A stretch of DNA of 64,000 bases from Bdellovibrionales bacterium Ga0074139 (GTDB taxonomy: Bacteria > Bdellovibrionota > Bdellovibrionia > Bdellovibrionales > Bdellovibrionaceae): positions 1 to 64,000 of the forward strand of contig LNEB01000015.1 of assembly GCA_001464795.1 (NCBI GenBank), written 5' to 3'. The position numbers and the translations under genes are program-made. Below, piece by piece: positions 7,357 to 15,525 of this stretch (position 1 is its first letter; the number at the start of each line of letters is the position of its first letter). The notes under the pieces were generated by a model. The model saw nothing but the letters and a program-made list of their open reading frames with translations. It ran no database searches and had not been told where the DNA came from.

Positions 7357-8133
7357 ATGAATTTACCCGACGAAATCAGAAATCTCGTTAATTTAGATTC
7401 CCTCAACGAGGTTCATATAGGCGAATCAAAATCTCGAGTGTTTCGGATTCTTGGAAAAACAGGCGAACTCTATTACTTAAAGATTACACATTCAGCTTAT
7501 GTGAAGTGTGAAATTGAACGTGAAGCGGAAATTTTACATTGGCTCGCTGGCCGAAGCGTGTCCGTACCTTCAAAAGTTGCCTTGGTCTATGATGATACTC
7601 AAACTTATTCTTTGCAAACGGCGATATCTGGCGTTCCCTTATCCGATGCAACTGTCGGCCTAAAACCGGATGATTGTATGCGGCTTGGTGCCGAATTCCT
7701 CCGCACCCTTCACACATTGGATATTAGTTCTTGTCCTTTTAATCGCACTTTAGAAGTAACGCGAAAGTTAGCATCAATTAATTTAGAGAAAGGACTTGTT
7801 GATGAAAGTGACTTTGATTCAGTTAATCAAGGGAAGTCCGCTAAATTCCTTTTTAAAGAATTATCACAGGATATTAAAGAAGATCTTGTTTTCACACACG
7901 GAGACTACTGTTTTCCGAATATCATTTTTCAAGACGGCCGCATTACTGGATTAGTTGATTGGGGGCGCGCCGGCATAGCGGACCGTTATCAAGATATTGG
8001 ACTTTTTTTACGAAGCTTTAAATCAAATATTGCAGAACCTAATACCAAATTGTTCCTGGAATCATACGGCCTTGTTAAAGGTCTTGATTCCGACAAAGTC
8101 TTTTTTTACAGGAAACTTGACGAATTTTTTTAA
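7357..8133 (+). CDS. APH(3')-family aminoglycoside O-phosphotransferase homologue
   Basis: The family phosphorylates the 3'-hydroxyl of kanamycin/neomycin-type drugs. Visible hallmarks: K42 with E55/E57 in the N-lobe, catalytic loop HGDYCFPN (H181, D183, N188), metal ligand D201 in LVDWGRAG, and ADRYQDIGL. The middle matches APH(3')-II in style (LHTLDISSCPF, GLVDESDFD) and the C-terminus FYRKLDEFF is almost the same as in APH(3')-II. The 258-residue length is typical and all key residues are present, so it should be active. It has its own promoter and a strong terminator, so it is a separate cargo unit in the element. Substrate range cannot be read from sequence. Confidence 0.9.
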   Translation: MNLPDEIRNLVNLDSLNEVHIGESKSRVFRILGKTGELYYLKITHSAYVKCEIEREAEILHWLAGRSVSVPSKVALVYDDTQTYSLQTAISGVPLSDATVGLKPDDCMRLGAEFLRTLHTLDISSCPFNRTLEVTRKLASINLEKGLVDESDFDSVNQGKSAKFLFKELSQDIKEDLVFTHGDYCFPNIIFQDGRITGLVDWGRAGIADRYQDIGLFLRSFKSNIAEPNTKLFLESYGLVKGLDSDKVFFYRKLDEFF

Positions 8134-8161
8134 CGAATTAAATCCCTCCAAAAATGATAAT

Positions 8162-8199
8162 AAAAAAGCTCATTGATTAAAAAATCAGTGAGCTTTTTT
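8162..8199 (+). terminator. rho-independent terminator after the APH(3')-like gene
   Basis: A 15-bp stem (8162-8176 with 8185-8199, one G-U pair) ends in TTTTTT. It directly follows the phosphotransferase stop and isolates it from the transfer region. Confidence 0.85.
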
Positions 8200-8227
8200 A
8201 TTATCAAACTTCCTATTTCTAACTAAA

Positions 8228-8292
8228 TGACGTGTTCTCGTCGTCATCTGACGACTATCCGTCGTTTTCTATCTCATGACGGAAATCCGTCA
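8228..8292. repeat. cluster of TGACG/CGTCA half-sites and dyads (oriT or operator candidate)
   Basis: Within 65 bp there are TGACG at 8228, 8249 and 8277, and CGTCA at 8242 and 8288, plus degenerate CGTCG at 8239 and 8260. They form nested dyads: CGTCA-TC-TGACG (8242-8253) and TGACGGAAATCCGTCA (8277-8292, 7-bp arms). The cluster lies in the 288-bp gap before the transfer operon, where an origin of transfer or a multi-site operator is expected. The function is inferred. Confidence 0.55.
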
Positions 8293-8382
8293 CGCATCAA
8301 AATATCCAAAAAATTCTTATCATTTCAAAAACTTATGCTCACTTAGGCACACCTCCCTACTTTTCGCAATGAACCTTCTCCA

Positions 8383-8400
8383 TCTCGCAATTACGCGAGA
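8383..8400. repeat. short inverted repeat before the transfer-region regulator
   Basis: TCTCGC (8383-8388) and GCGAGA (8395-8400) pair around a 6-nt loop and lie 21 bp before ATG 8422. It could be an mRNA leader hairpin or an operator for the HTH protein encoded next. Confidence 0.35.
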
Positions 8401-8421
8401 CCAAAAAAATGGAGAAATCAA

Positions 8422-8949
8422 ATGAACACAACAAAACCTTGGCTCGATCAAAATGGAAATCTTTTTCCTGACAGTAAAATCAAAACCATTTCAAAAAAAT
8501 GGTCAGCGGAAATCTGGGAAAAGTTTTTAGACTCTACAGTTGATACCAAATTACCAGAAGCCGAAGTCCTTACATCAAAATACGCTTCACTATGTGAAGA
8601 AGAAGTGGAGCCAACGTGGGGACCTCCTAGTTCTTTGAGTGAACCTATTCAAAAAGAAATTCACAGCGCCATCAACAAACTTAATACACGTGCTCAAAAA
8701 GTCTTACGTCTACACTTTTGGGAAAATAAATCACTCCGCGAAATAGCTGAAATCGAGAAATTATCCTTTGGTCGCATCCAGCAAATAAAAAAATATTCTC
8801 TGAATGAAATCAGGGACTTACTCGAAAATGCCCTACACACTTCCAGCTACCTTATAGGAGGGTGTGAAAATTCAGACCTTCCAATTAGCCGAGATGAAGA
8901 AATTAAAGAGATTTACCGCAAGGACCTGGAAGGGAGTTATCTCAAGTGA
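8422..8949 (+). CDS. sigma-70 region 4-like HTH regulator
   Basis: The 175-residue product carries a region-4-type HTH (about residues 88-138): LNTRAQKVLRLHFWENKSLR, IAEIEKLSFGRIQQIKKYSL, then NEIRDLL. This is the -35-binding half of sigma factors without a recognisable region 2, so it is more likely a DNA-binding regulator of transfer genes than a full sigma factor. GGAG at 8410-8413 precedes the start. It overlaps the next gene by 4 bp (GTGA), and that gene encodes a second protein of the same type, so they may form a heteromeric pair. Confidence 0.7.
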   Translation: MNTTKPWLDQNGNLFPDSKIKTISKKWSAEIWEKFLDSTVDTKLPEAEVLTSKYASLCEEEVEPTWGPPSSLSEPIQKEIHSAINKLNTRAQKVLRLHFWENKSLREIAEIEKLSFGRIQQIKKYSLNEIRDLLENALHTSSYLIGGCENSDLPISRDEEIKEIYRKDLEGSYLK

Positions 8950-9263
8950 TCTCATGGAAGGAAAAAATTAAAATGCGCGCCTTAAAAGAAGAAATTGTAA
9001 CGTCACCATCGAATCTTGCAATGCCAGTGGATTTTTATCACCAAGCTCTAGAGGCCAGTTTAAAAAATTTAAATGAGTTAGAGCGCAAAGCCATCTTTCT
9101 ACGTTTTTGGGAATGCCTACCCATTGCAAGAGTCGCAGATCTAATGGGGTTCACCTGGGAACACACAGACCGCGTGATTGATGAGGCTCTTACAAAGCTC
9201 AGAAATGAAATGTGCCGCTTACTCGAAAAAAGACAACAAAGGATTTCAATGTGCGACTACTAA
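8946..9263 (+). CDS. second sigma region 4-like HTH regulator
   Basis: This 105-residue protein is read from GTG 8946, overlapping its neighbour's stop. Residues 39-90 look like a region-4 HTH: LNELERKAIFLRFWECLPIA, RVADLMGFTWEHTDRVIDEA, then LTKLRNEM. It resembles the 8422 product in the L-x2-R-x2-x-FLRFWE pattern, suggesting an old tandem duplication with divergence. No region 2 is present. The role is probably regulation of the downstream transfer genes (inference from position). Confidence 0.65.
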   Translation: MISWKEKIKMRALKEEIVTSPSNLAMPVDFYHQALEASLKNLNELERKAIFLRFWECLPIARVADLMGFTWEHTDRVIDEALTKLRNEMCRLLEKRQQRISMCDY

Positions 9264-9373
9264 AAAAATTATACGCAATTTTATGTCAATGGTTTTCAAC
9301 TCCAGATCTGGACTGGGAACGCTTTGAAGAACTTGAACGAAAAAAATATGAGGGTAAAAATGAATTTAAATAA
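9251..9373 (+). CDS. 40-aa small protein, not previously obvious
   Basis: GTG 9251 follows AAAGG at 9238-9242 and opens a frame of 40 codons to TAA 9371-9373. It overlaps the end of the preceding gene (9263) and the start of the next (9360), the same overlap style as the rest of this operon. The N-terminus is amphipathic (RLLKKLYAILCQWF) and the rest is acidic-charged (DLDWERFEELERKK). The function is unknown. Translation is plausible but not proven. Confidence 0.45.
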   Translation: MRLLKKLYAILCQWFSTPDLDWERFEELERKKYEGKNEFK

Positions 9374-9755
9374 AGATCTTAATTTAAAAACACGGTTTCT
9401 TATCACATCAGAAAAAAGTGAAAATGCGATTAGTAACCGTATTGTGGGCTCTGCATACCAAGCTGAGGGTCAGGACCACATGACAATTCACCTGCGTATT
9501 TTACCTGGAATTACTTTTTTCTTAGCAAAGAATTGGTCTGGATTTCCTGAGTATATCATTTTTTCTGGACGCGCTAGAAAAGAGGATGGTGGTTATAGAT
9601 TCTTTCACCGTGTCGGATCTGGGTATAAAGCCTCGAATGAAAAAGTGATTGAGCTCAGTTTTCCTGACATCGGTCAACATTTCTACATTCAACTGGTTCC
9701 AGCTGATTATCATTACGATAACGGAGTGCCTACGAAATTTGGTGAAGTCGCCTAA
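9360..9755 (+). CDS. hypothetical 131-aa protein of the transfer region
   Basis: No family is recognised. ATG 9360 is preferred because GAGGG at 9350-9354 is well placed; an upstream TTG at 9324 has no such site. The protein is soluble with a likely beta-rich body (HMTIHLRILPGITFFL, GGYRFFHRVGSGYKA, HFYIQLVPADYHYDNG) and no signal peptide or metal motif. It closes the short regulatory operon 8422-9755 and is followed by a strong terminator. Its location suggests a role linked to transfer regulation or to the relaxosome, but this is position only. Confidence 0.6.
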   Translation: MNLNKDLNLKTRFLITSEKSENAISNRIVGSAYQAEGQDHMTIHLRILPGITFFLAKNWSGFPEYIIFSGRARKEDGGYRFFHRVGSGYKASNEKVIELSFPDIGQHFYIQLVPADYHYDNGVPTKFGEVA

Positions 9756-9781
9756 ATACACAATCAATGCTTTTCATTTCT

Positions 9782-9811
9782 AAAGGCCGAAGAGTGTTCT
9801 TCGGCCTTTTT
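9782..9811 (+). terminator. rho-independent terminator between regulatory and transfer operons
   Basis: Twelve-bp arms (9782-9793 and 9798-9809, AAAGGCCGAAGA and complement) enclose GTGT and end in a T run. Confidence 0.85.
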
Positions 9812-9844
9812 CATTTCTGATTACTTTAAAAGTTGGAGGTCTAT

Positions 9845-10129
9845 ATGCTTTCTAAAAAGAAAGTATTTCGTGCTTTTGTCTTAATTCTTATTTGTGCAAT
9901 GCCAATTATTGCCAGTGCTTCAGTTGAATCCTCGCTTATGACAATTCAAACAAAACTTGTCGGAACAATACTGCCACTCGTGGCGATTCTGGGATTTGTC
10001 TTTGCTGGATTCAGCTATCTAACTGGAAATGCCAACGCTCGAAACCATTTAATTTTAGCTATTGTGGGGGCCCTTGTCGGCTTTGGAGCAAGCTCAATAG
10101 TTTCTTTCTTGCGTGGGCTCATTCAGTAA
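9845..10129 (+). CDS. VirB2/TrbC-like conjugative pilin
   Basis: ATG 9845 follows GGAGG at 9834-9838; the upstream TTG 9833 lies in that site and is rejected. The 94-residue product has a signal sequence (about 1-25, ending ASAS), then two membrane helices (LVGTILPLVAILGFVFAGFS and LILAIVGALVGFGASSIVSF) split by a short polar loop NANAR. This is the standard pilin layout. It is the first gene of the mating-apparatus operon and is followed 11 bp later by a VirB3-like gene. It should form the pilus subunit in the inner membrane before assembly. Confidence 0.8.
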   Translation: MLSKKKVFRAFVLILICAMPIIASASVESSLMTIQTKLVGTILPLVAILGFVFAGFSYLTGNANARNHLILAIVGALVGFGASSIVSFLRGLIQ

Positions 10130-10140
10130 AGGGAGGATTT

Positions 10141-10488
10141 TTGCTTGAACAATCACAGGTTTATAAATGCCTCGAAAAAAAGACGCTTATTCTTGGCTTT
10201 GAATTACCAGATCTTTTTACATTAAGTCTGCTTCTCTGTGTTCTTAATTTTATCTTTGCAACTGCTGAACTTAAATTTTTCTTCACCTTTGGACCCACTG
10301 CTCTTTTGGGACTGTTGTTGCGATTAATGAAAACAGGAAAAGCAGAAAACTACCTTTTACACTGGGTCCGCTATCACATTAGCCCAGGAATTTTCAAAGC
10401 CTTTCCGTTAGCCGAAAAAAATGAATTTCTAAAAATTAAAAATAAAGGAGTCCCTCGTGCTAGATTCCGCTTTGAGCCGGAAACTTGA
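10141..10488 (+). CDS. VirB3/TraL-like inner-membrane transfer protein
   Basis: TTG 10141 has GGGAGG just upstream. The 115-residue protein has a short cytoplasmic head (VYKCLEKKTLILGFELPDLF), two close hydrophobic segments (about 27-43 and 47-62), and a longer basic tail ending in ARFRFEPET. This is the size and shape of VirB3/TraL. It overlaps the VirB4-like gene by 32 bp, matching the usual B3-B4 pairing. Sequence identity to known members cannot be judged by eye, so the call rests on topology and order. Confidence 0.7.
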   Translation: MLEQSQVYKCLEKKTLILGFELPDLFTLSLLLCVLNFIFATAELKFFFTFGPTALLGLLLRLMKTGKAENYLLHWVRYHISPGIFKAFPLAEKNEFLKIKNKGVPRARFRFEPET

Positions 10489-12868
10489 TCTATGGGGTTT
10501 TGAAGCCGGCGTTATGGTCTTTCGCAACCAAACGCTTGGAACAGTTCTCAAACTTTCACCACTAGATATTGAGGTTTCTACGGACGATCAAATAAATTTG
10601 ATCAAATCAAACATTAAGAGTTTTCTGAACGGACTTCCTCCTGGACTCACCTTCCAAATCGTACAAGAAGTTGTTTCAGGAAACGAAGCCATTATCCAGG
10701 CGCATGAAAACACCCTTGCCCCAGACAGCGACGCTTTAACGGTGGAGCTGACTTCAGAACGTGTAAAAAAACTTCGAGAGCTGGATAAGGACGGCCTTCT
10801 CCCCAAAAGTAATTTGTATCTACTCCTAAGAAAACCCATGATCACAAATCGTGAACGCAAAGGCTTTGGTGGACTTATTAAAGGCCCCTCTTCTTTAACC
10901 GAAAAGGTTTTAGAACAAGAGATTTCTTTATTTGAGCGCATGGCTTTAAATATCGAGCAAGGCCTCTCCAATCTGGGACTTACAGCCAAAAGGCTTTCAG
11001 ACGAAGAAGTTTTAAAGATTGCCTATAATCAATGGAACCCCGATAGAGCTATTGGGGTACAAATGAACTCATCTCAAGATGTACGAGATGAAATTATTCT
11101 CACTGATTGCGTTGTGGGGTTAGACCATTTTGTCTTAGGCAAGTTTTATCACAAAGTTATTTCTCTCAAGATGTTACCTGAAACCAGTTTCTCGGCAATG
11201 GCCTCTATGCTTTCAGACCTGCCGTTCGACTCGAGGCTTTATCTAACTGCTGAAGTTTTAGATCAGGAGAAAGAAAGGGCGAGCCTTCAAACCCAGCGCC
11301 GACTTGCCTATGCTTCAACTGTCGGCAAAAAAGGTGTCTCCGATTTAGAGTCACAGGCAAAACTCCAAGATATTGAAGCCTTACTTGAACAGATGATTCA
11401 AGGCTCAGAGCGCGTTTTCCGATTCTCCATGCAAATTCTTTTGCGCTCAAAATCTGAAGACAATCTAGAAATGCAAGTCTCTGACACTCTCGCACTTTTA
11501 CGAACGCTTTCAGGGGCCGAGGGAATGGTTGAAACAGTTGCGGCCTTTGATATTTTTACTGAGTTTGCGATCCCTCAAGTAAAAATAAAAGAACGTAGTA
11601 TTAAAATAAATACCTCTGTCCTTGCTGACTTCTTGCCTATTTACGGAAGCTGGACTGGTCATGAGGTTCCGCAAGTTCTTTTGCGCAATCGTGCTGACGG
11701 TATAGTAGGTTTTGATGTCTTCTCCCAGAGCTTAGGGAATTCCAATCAGCTAATTTCCGGGGGTAGTGGCATAGGTAAGTCATTCTTAACGAATGTGCTT
11801 CTTGCTCAAAATCTTAAGATGAAACCAAAAATTTTTATCTTGGATATCGGAGGATCTTACAAAAGATTGTGCGAAACTTTGGGTGGCCAGTATATCCGAC
11901 TCGGCATTAATTCAGGACTTTCTATTAATCCTTTAGACACTGACGGGATGGATACAAATGATCATGAAGCTTTAGATCAAAAAATCAAACTTGTGTCCTC
12001 CTTAGTTGAAATTATGTCTAAGGAAAATGATAAATCTTTAGGGCGACTGGAAAAAGCTGAGATTGAAAAGTCTGTGCAAAATCTGATAAAGAACGGATCT
12101 CAAAGTCACCTATCAGATCTGCGTGAAGTATTAATCAACCACAGTGAGCCAGAAATTCGCCGGGTCGGTAAAATCTTATCTTTATGGTGTGGAGATTCAC
12201 CTTTTGGTAAATTCATTGACCGAGATTCTACGGTGTCGCTTAAAGCCGATGTGGTGTGTTTTGATTTAAAAGATTTGGAAAACTATCCAGACTTGCAATC
12301 AGTTTGTTTATTCTTGATCACGGATTTGATTTGGCGAGAAGTTCAAAAAGACAGAACTACCTTTAAGTTCGTGATTTTTGATGAATGTTGGAAATTACTT
12401 GAGAGCGAAGAAGGTGCAGCTTTCATTGGTCCTGTATTTCGAACATTCAGAAAATATCGAGCAAGTGCTGTCGCCATTTCACAAACAATTTCTGACTTTG
12501 CCGATTCAAAGATTGCCTCGGCTGTCATGCCTAATAGCTCTATTAAGTGGATCTTACGTCAAAAAGGATCAGATCCAGCCTCTCTACAAAAAGCCTTGCA
12601 GCTTAATGAAAGAGAAATGGATCTTGTTGCAAGTTTAACTGCTGAGAAAGGTGTCTACTCGGAAAGCTTTCTTATGGCTGAAAATCAAAAAGTTGTCGTG
12701 AGAATTGAATCAACACCACTTGAATACTGGCTAGCTACAACAGATCCCAGCGATTTGGTTTTAATTAATAAGTTAAAAGCCGAAATGCCAGAAGCTGATG
12801 ATCTTTCAATTATGAAAACTTTAAGTAAATCTCATCCACATGGGGCTTTGTGGAAGAAAGGAGCCTAG
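10457..12868 (+). CDS. VirB4/TraC-type conjugation ATPase
   Basis: This is the energising AAA+ ATPase of the type IV secretion apparatus. The 803-residue protein has an N-terminal VirB4 domain and a C-terminal P-loop domain with Walker A GGSGIGKS (about 434-442), followed by IFILDIGGSYKRLCETLGGQ and Walker B FVIFDECWKLL (about 637-647). A late segment (AVAISQTISDFADS) is typical of the TraC/VirB4 arginine region. GTG 10457 lies after AAAGGAG. It ends directly at the next start. It is the only ATPase of the mating-pair apparatus here, as no VirB11 is present. Confidence 0.95.
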   Translation: MLDSALSRKLDLWGFEAGVMVFRNQTLGTVLKLSPLDIEVSTDDQINLIKSNIKSFLNGLPPGLTFQIVQEVVSGNEAIIQAHENTLAPDSDALTVELTSERVKKLRELDKDGLLPKSNLYLLLRKPMITNRERKGFGGLIKGPSSLTEKVLEQEISLFERMALNIEQGLSNLGLTAKRLSDEEVLKIAYNQWNPDRAIGVQMNSSQDVRDEIILTDCVVGLDHFVLGKFYHKVISLKMLPETSFSAMASMLSDLPFDSRLYLTAEVLDQEKERASLQTQRRLAYASTVGKKGVSDLESQAKLQDIEALLEQMIQGSERVFRFSMQILLRSKSEDNLEMQVSDTLALLRTLSGAEGMVETVAAFDIFTEFAIPQVKIKERSIKINTSVLADFLPIYGSWTGHEVPQVLLRNRADGIVGFDVFSQSLGNSNQLISGGSGIGKSFLTNVLLAQNLKMKPKIFILDIGGSYKRLCETLGGQYIRLGINSGLSINPLDTDGMDTNDHEALDQKIKLVSSLVEIMSKENDKSLGRLEKAEIEKSVQNLIKNGSQSHLSDLREVLINHSEPEIRRVGKILSLWCGDSPFGKFIDRDSTVSLKADVVCFDLKDLENYPDLQSVCLFLITDLIWREVQKDRTTFKFVIFDECWKLLESEEGAAFIGPVFRTFRKYRASAVAISQTISDFADSKIASAVMPNSSIKWILRQKGSDPASLQKALQLNEREMDLVASLTAEKGVYSESFLMAENQKVVVRIESTPLEYWLATTDPSDLVLINKLKAEMPEADDLSIMKTLSKSHPHGALWKKGA

Positions 12869-13564
12869 TTGAGTCGTATCAAAAAATTAACTTTTTCAGT
12901 ATTAGCTATGCTTTCATTCTCAGTCCCAAAGCTTGCACGTGCAGATTTATTTGGCGGTGATGTCGTGGTACTCACACAGATTCTAGCAAACGCTATTAAG
13001 CAATTAATAGAAATGCAAAGAATTGTTCAGAGCGGCCAAGACACCCTAGGACTACTAAAAGACATCAATCGTGGAATCAACGACTCCTTAAAGGTTGTTG
13101 ATTCTATTGGCCCTTATATTGATCCAGGTCTTTACCATGATTTAAAGCGCACAGCTCAAATCGTCGGACACCTACAAAGTGTCTACGGAATTGTGACAAA
13201 TTCACCAAATGAAAAAGTTCAACTAGAAACGGACTCTGTAGTAGCTGAAAGTTTGAATTTGAATAATCAGCTTTATAACTACTCACAGGAACTCGATAAA
13301 CTCGCTGAAACGATTAAGTCCTACTCCCACGATGTCTCACCTGGTGGAGCTGCTAAACTAACGGCTCAATCACTCGGTGTTATGGTCCATGTCATGAGTC
13401 GGCAAATACAAGCACAGGGACAAGCCATGAAAATCCAGGCTCAAACCCTAGCTGTACAAAATAAAAAGGAGAAAGACGACACTCGTGCTTACCTAGATCA
13501 ATCAGGAGCTTTAAAAGCTGCCATGAAAAACAAAAATATCAATTTTGAATTCCCGAGGTTTTAA
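12869..13564 (+). CDS. VirB5/TrbJ-like secreted transfer protein
   Basis: A clear signal peptide (about 1-25, ending ARA) precedes a 206-residue helical body. The layout resembles VirB5/TrbJ: an N-terminal motif with QILANAIKQLIEMQRIVQS, a middle with YGIV, and a Gln-rich helix near the end (MSRQIQAQGQAMKIQAQT). TTG 12869 begins right after the VirB4-like stop, with GGAG at 12860-12863. This family makes minor pilus-tip or adhesin components in the periplasm. Position between the B4 and B6 genes supports the call. Confidence 0.7.
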   Translation: MSRIKKLTFSVLAMLSFSVPKLARADLFGGDVVVLTQILANAIKQLIEMQRIVQSGQDTLGLLKDINRGINDSLKVVDSIGPYIDPGLYHDLKRTAQIVGHLQSVYGIVTNSPNEKVQLETDSVVAESLNLNNQLYNYSQELDKLAETIKSYSHDVSPGGAAKLTAQSLGVMVHVMSRQIQAQGQAMKIQAQTLAVQNKKEKDDTRAYLDQSGALKAAMKNKNINFEFPRF

Positions 13565-13566
13565 AT

Positions 13567-14454
13567 ATGGATATGAACTGGCTTGCCACTGAAGCAAAAA
13601 CACTTCACGCGATCTTTTCAAATATGTTTTTTGTTTTAGTCACAACATTTTTGATCATTGGCATTGTGCTAGAGTTTTTTAAAATGTCGCTAGGTAATAC
13701 GCCGCAATTTCCGCAGCTGGTTGCAAGAGTGTTTATTGCATCCATGCTTCTAGTTGCAATTCCTGAAATTATGAACACTCTTGCCCTGATTACAGACGCT
13801 ATAACTAAAGAAATTGGACAGTTTCTAGAATTTAAACATTTACTTGAAAGATTAAGTGAAAAATTCGGTGAAATGAGCTGGAGCTGGGTTTCTATCAAAG
13901 ATAGTGTCATGATTTTGATCTCGTACTTAAGCTTTTTCTTTTTCTACATTAGCGTTTACCTAGCAGATGCATTTTTTCTTTATTCGTGGATGTTGATTTA
14001 TGTTTTTAGCCCTTTACTGATAGCATTCTACGTTTTTCCAATAACAGCGAGTGCTACTTCAATGCTTTTTAAAAGTATTATAGAAGTTTGCGCCTGGAAA
14101 ATTGTCTGGTGTGTAATGTCGGCTCTCTTATGGAGTATGGCCCTTTCAGATATTAACAAGACAGAACATGGAATCGACTTTTTGACTGTCATTATTTTAA
14201 ACCTGATGTTGGCTTTTTCAATTCTAATGACACCAAGAATTACTGCAAGCTTCTTAAATGGAGGTGTTTCTTCAGTTGCAGGAGAAGTCGGCAATAAAGC
14301 TTTTTCTCGAGTTGTAGCGGCTCCTGCCACAGCTCTTATAAAAAGCAAGCTAATGACTGAAAGCTTAAGGAAAGCCCTAGACTCAAAACAGCAGAGACGG
14401 CCAAAAGGGAAAACATCACCGGAAGGCTCCCGTTCTATGGACGGATATCACTAG
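13567..14454 (+). CDS. VirB6/TrbL-like polytopic membrane protein
   Basis: The 295-residue product has about six hydrophobic segments (roughly 18-38, 52-72, 112-136, 139-158, 168-190, 205-225), then a basic cytoplasmic tail with KQQRRPKGK. VirB6-type proteins form part of the DNA path across the inner membrane. It starts 2 bp after the VirB5-like gene. The C-terminal GGVSSVAGEVGNKA resembles the glycine-rich end of the TrbL family. Confidence 0.75.
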   Translation: MDMNWLATEAKTLHAIFSNMFFVLVTTFLIIGIVLEFFKMSLGNTPQFPQLVARVFIASMLLVAIPEIMNTLALITDAITKEIGQFLEFKHLLERLSEKFGEMSWSWVSIKDSVMILISYLSFFFFYISVYLADAFFLYSWMLIYVFSPLLIAFYVFPITASATSMLFKSIIEVCAWKIVWCVMSALLWSMALSDINKTEHGIDFLTVIILNLMLAFSILMTPRITASFLNGGVSSVAGEVGNKAFSRVVAAPATALIKSKLMTESLRKALDSKQQRRPKGKTSPEGSRSMDGYH

Positions 14455-14488
14455 CTTTTATTTTAACCACTTTAAAAAGGAGTTCGCC

Positions 14489-15043
14489 ATGAGATTTCAT
14501 GTCGCACTTGATTCTCTAGAAAAAGAGAATCAAGTTTTACGTTTTTCCGTTATTGGTCTTTTAGTCCTATCTGTAGTTCTTTGCTCTGGCATTCTGTATG
14601 CCTCAATGAAAGATCCACTTATAATCGAGAGAGCCTGTTTTTCTAGATCCCTTACGCTCGCTAATGCTGCACCAACAAAAGAAGAAATAGCAGGATTCCT
14701 TGAGATGGCTCTTAGGGAGAGATTTAACTCTGACTCAGAAGAATCTAGGTTATTAACTTCTGATCAACTAACGGCAAGAACTCGTGAGCAAACAGAACTT
14801 TCAAAGCAAAAACTCGTTCAGAAAATATTTTTGAATCAAGTTGATCTTACAGAAGAAGGAGTTCTGAATGTTGATGCTGATCGTTTTATTTCCACAGGAG
14901 ACGTACGAACTGTTTTACGCTTTCCACTTAAAGTTGAAATTGCAAAGATCACACGTACAGATTCCAATCCTTATGGTCTTTTACTCACGGATGTTCAGCC
15001 CTTAATTAGCAATGAAAAAATAAAAGATAAGGAGAATAAATGA
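14489..15043 (+). CDS. VirB8/TraE-like transfer protein
   Basis: A cytoplasmic N-terminus (about 1-20) with LEKENQVLRF is followed by one transmembrane helix (about 22-40) and a periplasmic domain of about 140 residues, as in VirB8/TraE. AAAGGAG precedes ATG 14489. Its stop overlaps the next start (ATGA). The 184-residue length matches TraE (about 190). It is expected to act as an inner-membrane scaffold between B6 and B9/B10. Confidence 0.7.
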   Translation: MRFHVALDSLEKENQVLRFSVIGLLVLSVVLCSGILYASMKDPLIIERACFSRSLTLANAAPTKEEIAGFLEMALRERFNSDSEESRLLTSDQLTARTREQTELSKQKLVQKIFLNQVDLTEEGVLNVDADRFISTGDVRTVLRFPLKVEIAKITRTDSNPYGLLLTDVQPLISNEKIKDKENK

Positions 15044-15525
15044 GTAATAAAAATGTAATTTTACTTTTTTATGTTCATGTCTTAGCCGTGGTTCTTTGCT
15101 TTTTATTCTTTTCAGGAAAAGCTGAAGCTAAAAAGAAACTTGAAACAATAAAGCCATCTTTTGTGAAAGTTCCTACCTCTGAAGACAAAAAGATTCTTCT
15201 TATGAAGCCGCGCAAGGATGAAAAAACAATTCTCTGCACAGACGAGAAGGTACAAAGAGTCCGAGTTACTTTTGGGCGAATTACGACTCTAAATTTTCCA
15301 GTGGCACCAAAGGAAGTATTACCAGGAGAGGCTGTTTTTGATTTCAAGAAAATTCGAAATGATTTGAATATTAAATCCTTAAGTCCACGGGCTAGGACAA
15401 ACATCGTCGTCTATTTACAAGAAAGACGATGCAACCTTGACCTTACAACAGTACCGAGTGGTGGCGACGACATCATTTTTGTCCGAGACCCGGCAGAAAA
15501 ACAGTTTGAAGTGAGGTTTCAGTGA
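15040..15525 (+). CDS. short VirB9/TraK-like periplasmic protein
   Basis: A signal peptide (about 1-30, ending KAEA) leads to a beta-rich domain: KTILCTDEKVQRVRVTFGRI, TTLNFPVAPKEVLPGE, then NIVVYLQERRCNLDLTT. TraK/VirB9 N-terminal domains begin in this way. At 161 residues it lacks the usual second domain that binds the B7 lipoprotein, so it is short for VirB9. It sits between B8-like and B10-like genes with overlaps at both ends (ATGA and GTGA). Confidence 0.65.
   Translation: MSNKNVILLFYVHVLAVVLCFLFFSGKAEAKKKLETIKPSFVKVPTSEDKKILLMKPRKDEKTILCTDEKVQRVRVTFGRITTLNFPVAPKEVLPGEAVFDFKKIRNDLNIKSLSPRARTNIVVYLQERRCNLDLTTVPSGGDDIIFVRDPAEKQFEVRFQ

Noticed and set aside
10588-10989. Minus-strand open frame inside the VirB4-like gene
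   Set aside because: It overlaps a well-supported ATPase gene completely and shows no family features or ribosome site.
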